From Pseudomonas subflava (GTDB lineage: Bacteria > Pseudomonadota > Gammaproteobacteria > Pseudomonadales > Pseudomonadaceae): a stretch of 64,000 bases of DNA. The notes beneath the pieces were generated by a model, which saw nothing but the letters and a program-made list of their open reading frames with translations, had not been told where the DNA came from and ran no database searches. The stretch is taken from positions 62,001 through 126,000 of the forward strand of contig NZ_JAMXBF010000014.1 in the NCBI RefSeq assembly GCF_023823685.1, given 5' to 3'. A program made the position numbers and the translations under genes. Shown piece after piece: positions 30,498-37,529 of the stretch. Every line of letters begins with the position of its first letter. The first letter of the stretch is position 1.

Positions 30498-32255
30498 ATG
30501 AATGCCATCGTTGAGCTGCCCACCGATCCCCGCCGCCACGCCAAGCACCTGTATTGGCAGGGCTTCCGCGTGTGCGAAATCGCCGAGCTGACCGGCGAGA
30601 AAGAGAAGACCCTGCACAGCTGGAAGACCCGCGACGACTGGGACCGAGCCACGCCGCTGGAGCGTATTCAGGCCGCCACCGAGGCGCGCCTGGTGCAGCT
30701 GATCCTCAAGGACCCGAAGAGCGGCGCGGACTTCAAGGAAATCGACCTGCTTGGCCGCCAGTTGGAGCGGCAGGCGCGCATTCAACGCTTCCAGGAGGGC
30801 GGCACCGAGGCGGAGCTGAACCCGGAGCTGGACAAGCGCAACGCCGGGCCAAAGCGTAAGCCGAAGCGCAACGACATCACAGAAGAGCAGACCGAGAAAC
30901 TGATCGAGGCGTTTCTCGATGGCTGTTTCGATTACCAGAAGGACTGGTACCGAGCTGGCAATCAGCGTACGCGTGTCATCCTCAAGAGCCGGCAGATTGG
31001 TGCGACTTACTACTTCGCCCGCGAGGCGCTGATCGACGCACTCACCACCGGTCGCAACCAGATTTTCCTATCCGCCAGCAAGGCGCAGGCGCACATCTTC
31101 AAGGCCTACATTCAGGCCTTCGCCCGTGATGTGGTCGGCGTCGACCTGGCTGGCGATCCCATCATCCTGCCCAACGGCGCGGAGCTGCACTTCCTGGGCA
31201 CCAATGCCCGGACCGCGCAGGGCTATCACGGCAATTTCTACTTCGACGAATTCTTCTGGACCTACAGGTTCCAGGAGCTGAACAAGGTCGCCAGTGGCAT
31301 GGCGATGCAGAAGCGCTACCGCCGCACGTACTTCTCGACGCCCAGCTCGATGGCGCATGAGGCCTATACGTTCTGGACTGGCGAGCGCTTCAACAAGGGC
31401 AAGCCGACCTCCGAGCATATCTCACTGGATGTGAGCCACGGAGCCCTGCAGCAAGGGCGGCTCTGCGAGGACAGCATTTGGAGGCAGATCGTCACCATCC
31501 TGGACGCCGAAGGGCGTGGTTGCGATCTGTTCGACATCGACGAGCTGCGACGTGAGTACGACGCTGCCGCCTTCCAGAACCTGCTCATGTGCCAGTTCGT
31601 GGACGACGGGGCGAGCATCTTCCCGCTGGCCATGCTGCAGCCGTGCATGGTGGACAGCTGGTCGATCTGGGAGGACTACAAGCCGTTCGCCATGCGGCCC
31701 TTTGCCGACCGGCAGGTCTGGGTGGGGTATGACCCGGCGGAAAGTGGCGACTCGGCTGGCCTGATCGTCGTTGCCCCGCCCGCGGTGCCGGGCGGCAAGT
31801 TCCGCATCCTGGAGCGGCATCAGTTCCGCGGTATGGACTTCACCAATCAGGCCGAAACCATCCGCAAGATCACCCAGCGCTACTGGGTGACCTACATCGG
31901 CATCGACACGACCGGGCTCGGCAGCGCGGTGGCGCAGCTGGTCAAGCAGTTCTTCCCGGGGCTGCGCACGTTCTCCTACAGCCCAGAAGTGAAGGTCCGC
32001 CTGGTGATGAAGGCCTGGGACGTGATCAGCAAGGGCCGCCTGGAATTCGACGCCGGCTGGACCGACGTAGCGCAGTCGCTGATGGCCATTCGCAAGACCG
32101 TTACACCGGGCGGGCGGCAGTTCACCTACACCGCCGGGCGCAACGAGAACACCGGCCATGCCGACCTGGCGTGGGCGCTCTTTCACGCATTGCACAACGA
32201 GCCGCTGGAGGGCCAGAGCACGGCCAACACCGGCATCCTGGAGATTTACTCATGA
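30498..32255 (+). CDS. P: terminase ATPase (large) subunit P
   Basis: A 585-residue P2 gpP homologue (590 in P2). The N-terminal helix-turn-helix reads LYWQGFRVCEIAELTGEKEK. The ATPase Walker A-like RVILKSRQIGATYYFA lies near residues 155-170, Walker B at NFYFDEFFW near 247-255, and the nuclease region has VGYDPAESGDSAG near 412-424 and YIGIDTTGLG near 466-475. It packages DNA into heads. There is no clear Shine-Dalgarno sequence. The context resembles the V start. Confidence 0.97.
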   Translation: MNAIVELPTDPRRHAKHLYWQGFRVCEIAELTGEKEKTLHSWKTRDDWDRATPLERIQAATEARLVQLILKDPKSGADFKEIDLLGRQLERQARIQRFQEGGTEAELNPELDKRNAGPKRKPKRNDITEEQTEKLIEAFLDGCFDYQKDWYRAGNQRTRVILKSRQIGATYYFAREALIDALTTGRNQIFLSASKAQAHIFKAYIQAFARDVVGVDLAGDPIILPNGAELHFLGTNARTAQGYHGNFYFDEFFWTYRFQELNKVASGMAMQKRYRRTYFSTPSSMAHEAYTFWTGERFNKGKPTSEHISLDVSHGALQQGRLCEDSIWRQIVTILDAEGRGCDLFDIDELRREYDAAAFQNLLMCQFVDDGASIFPLAMLQPCMVDSWSIWEDYKPFAMRPFADRQVWVGYDPAESGDSAGLIVVAPPAVPGGKFRILERHQFRGMDFTNQAETIRKITQRYWVTYIGIDTTGLGSAVAQLVKQFFPGLRTFSYSPEVKVRLVMKAWDVISKGRLEFDAGWTDVAQSLMAIRKTVTPGGRQFTYTAGRNENTGHADLAWALFHALHNEPLEGQSTANTGILEIYS

Positions 32256-33292
32256 CTATGATCGAGCATGCCGGCGCCCAGCCGGCGCAGGACGCGCAAC
32301 CTCCGGCAGCTGAGCCAGTGCATGCGGAGGCCTTCACCTTCGGCGAGCCGGCGCCGGTCCTGGATGGGCGTGAGATCCTCGACTACTTGGAGTGCTGGAG
32401 CAACGGGCGCTGGTTCGAGCCGCCGGTATCCCTCGACGGGCTGGCGAAGTCGACCAAGGCCAGCGTGTACCTGCAGTCGGGCCTCACCTTCAAGCGCAAT
32501 GCGCTGTCCAGGACATTTGTGCCTCATCGCCTGCTCAGCCGGGCAGCGTTCGAGCAGATCGTCATGGATTGGGGGTGGTCGGGCAACCTGTACCTAGAGA
32601 AGCGCGACAACATGCTGCGCCAGGCGCTGGGGCTGCTGCCGTGCCTGTCGAAGTACATGCGGCGCGGGCTCGATATGGAGACCTATTACCAGGTGCGCGG
32701 CTGGAAGGACGAGCACGCCTTCAAGCCCGGGAAGGTCTGCCACCTCCGCGAGGCGGACGTCAATCAAGAGATTTACGGTCTGCCGGAGTGGTTGCCGGCG
32801 CTGCAGAGCGCGCTGCTCAACGAGAGCGCCACGCTGTTCCGACGGAAGTACTACCAGAACGGCAGCCATGCCGGCTTCATCCTGTACATGACCGACGCGG
32901 CCTTCGACGAAAATTACGTCAGGGACCTGCGTGACGCGATGAAGAACAGCAAGGGGCCGGGCAACTTCCGTAACCTGTTCATGTACGCGCCGAACGGCAA
33001 GAAGGACGGGATACAGCTGATTCCGATCAGCGAGGTAGCGGCCAAGGATGACTTCAGCTCGATCAAGAACATCAGCCGCGACGACCAGCTGGCCATGTTG
33101 CGCATCCCGCCGCAGCTCATGGGGGTGGTACCGCAGAACGCCGGGGGCTTCGGGTCTATCCGCGATGCCGCACAGGTGTGGGCGATCAACGAACTAGAGC
33201 CGGTGCAGGCTCGGCTGCGACAGATCAACGACTGGCTCGGGGAAGAGGTGGTGCGGTTCAACCCCTACGAGCTGCCGGCCGCTGCCAGCTGA
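32252..33292 (+). CDS. Q: portal protein Q
   Basis: A 346-residue P2 gpQ homologue (344 in P2). Its ATG overlaps the P stop. EAFTFGEPAPVLDGREILDY, SGLTFKRNALSRTFVPHRLL, DEHAFKPGKVCHLREADVNQ and RIPPQLMGVVPQNAGGFGSI are hallmarks. It forms the portal ring through which DNA enters. P and Q form one rightward operon ending at the hairpin at 33311. Confidence 0.97.
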   Translation: MTMIEHAGAQPAQDAQPPAAEPVHAEAFTFGEPAPVLDGREILDYLECWSNGRWFEPPVSLDGLAKSTKASVYLQSGLTFKRNALSRTFVPHRLLSRAAFEQIVMDWGWSGNLYLEKRDNMLRQALGLLPCLSKYMRRGLDMETYYQVRGWKDEHAFKPGKVCHLREADVNQEIYGLPEWLPALQSALLNESATLFRRKYYQNGSHAGFILYMTDAAFDENYVRDLRDAMKNSKGPGNFRNLFMYAPNGKKDGIQLIPISEVAAKDDFSSIKNISRDDQLAMLRIPPQLMGVVPQNAGGFGSIRDAAQVWAINELEPVQARLRQINDWLGEEVVRFNPYELPAAAS

Positions 33293-33310
33293 GCCTGTTG
33301 AACTGACACA

Positions 33311-33337
33311 AAAATGCCGCCTCAAGGGCGGCATTTT
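33311..33337. terminator. bidirectional terminator after Q
   Basis: AAAATGCCGCC-TCAAG-GGCGGCATTTT. The A and T tracts on both sides let it end both the P-Q mRNA and the convergent small gene. Confidence 0.92.
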
Positions 33338-33341
33338 CATT

Positions 33342-33575
33342 TCATGGCGTTGGTGAGGCTGCCAAGGCTGCTGTCCACTGTTCAGCAAACCCGTACCAGT
33401 CAGATGGGCTGCCTGCAGCCTCGAAGGCTGCCTGGTCCATTTCATCAGTCGCCACCTTTGGCACCACCTGCCAATTAGATGACAGCGCATCAAGCGCGCC
33501 CAAAGCAGCGGCCCGAGCTTGTTCATCGCCGTAGGCTTCGACCACGAAGGCCCTAATCTTTTCGAGTGCGTGCAT
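33342..33575 (-). CDS. small gene between Q and cos, unknown function
   Basis: A 77-residue acidic protein (MHALEKIRAFVVEAYGDEQA) with GGAG eleven bases upstream. The C-terminal half reads EMDQAAFEAAGSPSDWYGFA. It is convergent with Q and shares its terminator. In phiCTX the cytotoxin gene lies at this spot, next to cos, so this is a cargo position (established knowledge plus inference). No family is recognised. Confidence 0.6.
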   Translation of the reverse strand: MHALEKIRAFVVEAYGDEQARAAALGALDALSSNWQVVPKVATDEMDQAAFEAAGSPSDWYGFAEQWTAALAASPTP

Positions 33576-33853
33576 GAAGCGACTCCATGTAGCCCACAGA
33601 TAGGCATGGGCGCGCGGAAATTTTCGTCTTTACCAACGTATAAAACCCCAGTGAACACTATCGCATTCAGTGCTTTCAAACCAGCGCTTAATGGCGTGCG
33701 GCCCAGTGGTTTCGGGGCTTTCAGCGTGGCAGGTGACCAGCGGTGCACGGTGGTGGCGCTTGGGCTGGTCGCCTGCTGGCAAGAGGAGGGAGGCAGCCGG
33801 CGGAAGGCTAGGACGGGGCTGCCCCAGACCCCCGATTCCGACCCGGCGCGCGC

Positions 33854-33873
33854 GCTCGTCCCCCCGCCACGCC
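33854..33873 (-). other. candidate cos site
   Basis: The minus strand reads GGCGTGGCGGGGGGACGAGC. The P2/186-family cos overhang is recalled as GGCG[A/T]GGCGGGGAAAGCA. The first twelve bases match a 186-type end, and the order cos, then Q on the opposite strand is the same as in P2. It is about 560 bp from Q, with one small gene between. Confidence 0.55.
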
Positions 33874-34111
33874 ACCGGGCTAAACGAGGCGCTTTTTCTG
33901 CACCCCTGCAGTCGACTGCAATCGGCCCAGGTGCTGGGCTTCGCTGAGTGGTTTGGCGTCGCCTACAGCCTGCGTTTCCCTGCGCGCGAGGGGCTGGGAA
34001 GGGATAGAAGCCCGACCTGTATACCGAAGTTCAGGCGAGGCTCTGGCAACGGGTAATTTCGTTTAGGAGGAAGGTACGAGGAGCCTGTAACCCGCATGGG
34101 CATGGGTTCTA

Positions 34112-34327
34112 GGAATTACCTGCGAAGGTGATTTGAGGTAATTGGTTAGGTAATTTTTCTGTAAGTGATTGATTTATATGGGATAGCAAATTTCCGGATT
34201 TCACCCTGGTTGAAGGTAATCTGGTTACCTGCAACTTACCTAGAAATTACCTTTAACTAAGTCTCTGGGACCCCTTATCTAGAGCGTTTGCAGAGCAGGC
34301 GAAAGAAGAAATTACCTTTATTACCTA
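34112..34327. repeat. cluster of nine TTACC/GGTAA motifs near att
   Basis: TTACC or its complement occurs at about 34112, 34135, 34148, 34214, 34223, 34234, 34244, 34309 and 34318, in both orientations, often within AATTACCT. They lie 160-380 bp inside the right att. They look like integrase arm-type or excisionase binding sites. Confidence 0.65.
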
Positions 34328-34488
34328 GTTTTGTTGGGTCAAGCGAAAATCAGGGAAATGGCAAAACTGAGCAGATTCTTCATTGCCCCGCGCTGATCTC
34401 TGGGAACACATTGGGAACAAAAATCGCGTTCCTGCTGGGGCGAAGGTCCCGTAAATCAAGGCCTCCAGGCCGACAAAGTACGGTTTGA

Positions 34489-34515
34489 TGAGTTCGAATC
34501 TCACCGCCTCCGCCA
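34489..34515 (+). other. att site: 3' end of a serine tRNA gene
   Basis: The sequence holds a T-loop (TTCGAAT, 34493-34499), its 3' stem, an acceptor strand CGCCTCC, discriminator G and CCA. Base 34488 breaks the T-stem pairing (A opposite C), so the phage-host junction is probably here. No 5' tRNA half precedes it. The intact tRNA is expected at attL. The G discriminator and CCTCCGCCA end fit tRNA-Ser, the phiCTX target. Confidence 0.8.
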
Positions 34516-34542
34516 TCCAAATTCTGCCGTCGGCAGATCGAG

Positions 34543-34568
34543 AAAAGGAGCCTTCAGGCTCCTTTTTC
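34543..34568. terminator. terminator behind the tRNA-Ser end
   Basis: AAAAGGAGCC-TTCA-GGCTCCTTTT, with more T after it. It is the host terminator of the tRNA gene and probably also serves the convergent gene ending at 34588. Confidence 0.9.
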
Positions 34569-34587
34569 TTTGCCCGGATTTCCATGC

Positions 34588-35031
34588 TCAGGCGCCGGGC
34601 GGTACCCCGATGAGCGAGCAGTTGTTGCCCTCGAACAGCCGCCCGGCCGCGACTTCCCGGCGAATGCCGCGCTGGGCCTGCTGGTCGAGCTGAACGCTGT
34701 AGACCTCTTCGAGTGCCTGATAGGCGCGTCCTAGGATGAACTCGTAGTTGGGCCCGCCGTTGACCATCAGAAAGCCGGTCGGCGCGCCATCGAGGGAGGC
34801 GGTGCCGGCCCGTACTGCCTGAAGGAAGGCCAGCCCAGCCTCGTAGCCCAAAGCGAACAGCCGCTCGTATTCCTGCTTGTCGCCGCTGTTGCGGGCTAGT
34901 ACCGCGCAGGTGAAGGACGTCCAGGACAAATCGGCTTTCAACTGCTGCTCGGCCGCGGCTTGGGCGGCGTTACAGAACAAAGTCGTTGCCAGCAGTACGA
35001 AGATCACCCGCTTGCTGAAAAGAAATCCCAT
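34588..35031 (-). CDS. secreted protein of unknown function
   Basis: A 147-residue protein (MGFLFSKRVIFVLLATTLFC) with a Sec signal peptide ending about AQA-AA (residue 24). The mature part is helical and holds two cysteines (FTCAVLA and NNCSLIGV) that could form a disulphide, plus RAYQALEEVYSVQLDQQ. No family is assigned. It lies 46 bp downstream of the lipoprotein gene on the same strand, so the two probably form an operon. Confidence 0.75.
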   Translation of the reverse strand: MGFLFSKRVIFVLLATTLFCNAAQAAAEQQLKADLSWTSFTCAVLARNSGDKQEYERLFALGYEAGLAFLQAVRAGTASLDGAPTGFLMVNGGPNYEFILGRAYQALEEVYSVQLDQQAQRGIRREVAAGRLFEGNNCSLIGVPPGA

Positions 35032-35077
35032 GCCCGTGCTCCGCTCGGTGATATGACCTGTGCTGCGTCCGGCAAGG

Positions 35078-36418
35078 CTAGTTGATCGGCGGGCAGCTGC
35101 CGCGCAGGTTGTCGTCGAAACCGCTGATCTGCGGCAGCGCCTCGCCCTTTTCGCCCGCGTCGCAGGCGATGTGGTAGATGGTGTTCTGGCTGTAGGGCAG
35201 CTCCCAGGAACGGTAGGTCTTGGCGATGTCGGCACCGGTGCCGGAACGGCCGAGCACGGCGCGAGGGAAGTCCGTACCGTTGTGAATGCAGATCTGGTTG
35301 CCGGCGACCGGCATCTTCTCCGATTGCAGCGCGCCCGGTGCCGGGATGTAACACCAGGCCACGCTGACGTTATGGTCGCAGTTGTTGATCAGGGTGATGG
35401 TGTTGGCGCCGCTGCTGGTGATCTGGATGCAGCCGTTCACCGGGTTCGCGCCGCTTTGTACGGCAACCTCTGGCGCCGATGGCTGGGGCGCACTGGGCCG
35501 GGTGCCGACGGCCGCCAGACGCGCCGCGAGTTGCTCGATGCCGCGGTTCACCTGAGCCACCTGCTGTGGGCTGCGCATCACGCCGGGGCGCTTCTCCTCG
35601 ATGCGCTCGAGCCGGGCCGCCTGGTCGGCATAGACCGCGGCCAGGCTGTATTCGCCCTGCCTGGCGTAATGCGCACGTCGAGTCTCGGTCGCGCGCAGCT
35701 CCTGGTCGACCGTGGCGGCGTGCAAGTCCGCCGCAGCATCTGCCTCGAGGCGCTTCACGCGTGCCAGGCGCTGACGCAGAAGGCGGGCCTCGCCCTCGAA
35801 ACCATGCCTTCTGGCAAATCCGGTGGCGAGTTGCGGATAGAGGTCGCCGGCGCTTTCCACGTATTGGCCCGATAGGCCGAACAGATAGAGGCGCATGGTC
35901 TGCCGGCGATCCTTCAGCGCCTCGGAGCGGCTGGCGGCCTTGACAAGTTCCAGGCCGGGGCCGGCGTACAGCATCCGTACGTCGTCACGGCGCTCGAGCA
36001 TCGCGCCGTAGTACCTGGCGGCTTTCGAGGCGTCACGTTCCAGCCAGTATTCGGCCAGGCGGCCCTCGACTGCGGTCAGTGCTTCGCCCTCCAGCGGGCG
36101 GCGGTCCGTTACTCCCTCGGATTGCTGCCAGGCCTGCAGGGCCACTCGATGGCCGGCTTCCAGGGCGGCGAGTTCGCGTTCGGGGAGGGCGCTCTGGCGG
36201 AAATTGTCGGCCGCCATCACGTAATAGGAGGCGGCGCTGCTTTTGAATCCCTGACGCTCGCTACGGCTGGCGTCCTCTAGGTTGAGCTCCGCGGCTTCGC
36301 GGTGTCGGCCGGCCTGAGCAAGGTCCGAGCTGGTAGGGCTCTTGAGCGGCAGCGAGCAGCCGATCAGCAGGGCCGAGAACCCGAATGCCCCGGCGATTCT
36401 GATCACCCATCCTGTCAT
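35078..36418 (-). CDS. outer-membrane-type lipoprotein with helical repeats
   Basis: A 446-residue protein starting MTGWVIRIAGAFGFSALLIGC, a lipoprotein signal with acylated Cys at 21. Residues about 30-290 are helical with TPR-like character (EAAELNLEDASRSERQGFKS; RRAHYARQGEYSLAAVYADQA). The C-terminal 120 residues are beta-rich with several cysteines (VNGCIQI; LINNCDHNVSVAWCYIP; ICIHNG; HIACDAG). AAGGA lies about eleven bases upstream. Its function is unknown. It may form a cell-surface or periplasmic scaffold with the neighbouring secreted protein. Confidence 0.8.
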   Translation of the reverse strand: MTGWVIRIAGAFGFSALLIGCSLPLKSPTSSDLAQAGRHREAAELNLEDASRSERQGFKSSAASYYVMAADNFRQSALPERELAALEAGHRVALQAWQQSEGVTDRRPLEGEALTAVEGRLAEYWLERDASKAARYYGAMLERRDDVRMLYAGPGLELVKAASRSEALKDRRQTMRLYLFGLSGQYVESAGDLYPQLATGFARRHGFEGEARLLRQRLARVKRLEADAAADLHAATVDQELRATETRRAHYARQGEYSLAAVYADQAARLERIEEKRPGVMRSPQQVAQVNRGIEQLAARLAAVGTRPSAPQPSAPEVAVQSGANPVNGCIQITSSGANTITLINNCDHNVSVAWCYIPAPGALQSEKMPVAGNQICIHNGTDFPRAVLGRSGTGADIAKTYRSWELPYSQNTIYHIACDAGEKGEALPQISGFDDNLRGSCPPIN

Positions 36419-36817
36419 CTGCCTTTTCCTTGTTCGATTGGTTACAGCTGCGTCCCCGTTTGGCCAAGCCCGGCGAGCCAAGTTCCCGTTTGGTTTCCTT
36501 GGAGGACTTCGCCCGCGTCATGCTTAGGCATGAATTCCTGTTGGCCGCCGGCTTCGCTAGATCTACAGGTGTCATAAAATCAAAATAAGCTATTGATATA
36601 TAAATATTTATCTTTGGTTGTTGACTGCCTGTCGAGTTTTGCCGCCGACAACCGATGCGTGTAATATCGCCAAATTCCTGCCTGGTCGGCATTCCGACGA
36701 GGGCTGCGTTTCGCAACCGGCGATCATCCAGGAGCGGTTTTTTGGCGTTTGCTTTCTGACGTGATTGCGCCAAGCTGGATAGGTCGATGGTGCGGTGACG
36801 ATGCAACGAGGTGTCGC
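36419..36817. other. intergenic region upstream of gacA
   Basis: About 400 bp between the divergent lipoprotein and gacA. An AT-rich stretch lies at 36575-36620. It should contain both promoters, but I cannot place either with confidence. Confidence 0.4.
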
Positions 36818-37462
36818 TTGATTAAGGTGCTGGTGGTCGACGACCACGATCTGGTGAGAACGGGCATTACCCGCATGCTGGCCGACATCGACGGGCTGCA
36901 GGTGATTGGTGAGGCCGACTCTGGCGAAGAGGCGCTCAAGAAGGTGCGCGAGCTGCGCCCGGACGTGGTGCTGATGGACGTGAAGATGCCCGGCATCGGC
37001 GGCCTCGAAGCCACCCGCAAATTACTGCGCAGCCATCCGGACCTTAAGGTGGTCGCGGTCACCGCCTGTGAAGACGATCTGTTTCCCACCCGCCTGCTAC
37101 AGGCCGGCGCCGCCGGCTATCTGACAAAGGGGGCGGCGTTGGAGGAAATGGTCCAGGCCATCCGCATGGCGTTCGCCGGGCAGCGTTACCTGAGCCCGCA
37201 GATCGCCCAGCAGCTGGCACTCAAATCCTTCCAGCCGAACAACGGCGGCTCGCCGTTCGATCTGCTCTCCGAGCGTGAAATCCAGATCGCCCTGATGATC
37301 GCCAACTGTCAGAAGGTGCAGACCATCTCCGACAAGCTCTGCCTGTCGCCGAAGACGGTGAACACCTACCGCTATCGCATCTACGAGAAGCTCTCGATCA
37401 CCAGCGATGTCGAGCTGGCGCTGCTGGCGGTACGCCACGGCATGGTCGACGCCGTCAGTTGA
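36818..37462 (+). CDS. gacA: response regulator GacA
   Basis: A 214-residue NarL-family regulator nearly identical in pattern to Pseudomonas GacA: (L)IKVLVVDDHDLVRTGITRML, phospho-acceptor D54 in VVLMDVKMPG, and a LuxR-type helix-turn-helix (LSEREIQIALMI...LCLSPKTVNTYRYRI). The start is TTG with GAGG upstream, as known for gacA. With the sensor GacS it activates small RNAs RsmY/RsmZ that titrate RsmA-type proteins, controlling secondary metabolism and biofilm. Here the neighbouring prophage encodes an RsmN-type protein. uvrC follows, as usual in pseudomonads. Confidence 0.96.
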   Translation: MIKVLVVDDHDLVRTGITRMLADIDGLQVIGEADSGEEALKKVRELRPDVVLMDVKMPGIGGLEATRKLLRSHPDLKVVAVTACEDDLFPTRLLQAGAAGYLTKGAALEEMVQAIRMAFAGQRYLSPQIAQQLALKSFQPNNGGSPFDLLSEREIQIALMIANCQKVQTISDKLCLSPKTVNTYRYRIYEKLSITSDVELALLAVRHGMVDAVS

Positions 37463-37479
37463 GCCTTAGGCAAGCCGGG

Positions 37480-37511
37480 GAAGAGGACGTAAACTGCGTC
37501 CTCTTCGTTTT
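37480..37511 (+). terminator. hairpin between gacA and uvrC
   Basis: GAAGAGGACG-TAAACTG-CGTCCTCTTC followed by GTTTTT. It probably ends part of the gacA transcript while letting some continue to uvrC. Confidence 0.8.
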
Positions 37512-37529
37512 TCCGGCCTATCGATTTCG

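Larger units (their letters stand above)
33576..34488. other. prophage right-end non-coding region
   Basis: No convincing gene. The first half (to about 34080) is GC-rich and contains the cos-like sequence. Frames here have no ribosome binding sites and odd composition. The second half is AT-richer and holds nine TTACC/GGTAA motifs before the att site. Confidence 0.6.
1..34515. mobile_element. P2/phiCTX-like prophage (left end beyond window)
   Basis: The gene content and order match P2-type myoviruses from gpD through gpQ, with an Ogr activator, late-promoter dyads, an E/E' frameshift, lysis genes and a cos-like site. The right boundary is set by the 3' end of a tRNA-Ser gene at 34489-34515, followed by a tRNA-type terminator and host genes. 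No integrase or attL is visible, so the left end lies outside the window. All head, tail and lysis genes look intact, so the element could be functional. That is inferred from open frames only. Confidence 0.95.

Noticed and set aside
33576..34110. Protein genes between the small gene after Q and the TTACC cluster
   Set aside because: Several frames of 80-140 codons are open on both strands, but they overlap each other, lack ribosome binding sites and have Arg/Pro/Ser-rich shadow composition. The region holds the cos-like site instead.
34400..34515. A complete tRNA-Ser gene
   Set aside because: Only the T-arm and acceptor 3' strand are present. No D-arm, anticodon arm or 5' acceptor strand precedes them, so it is an att fragment.
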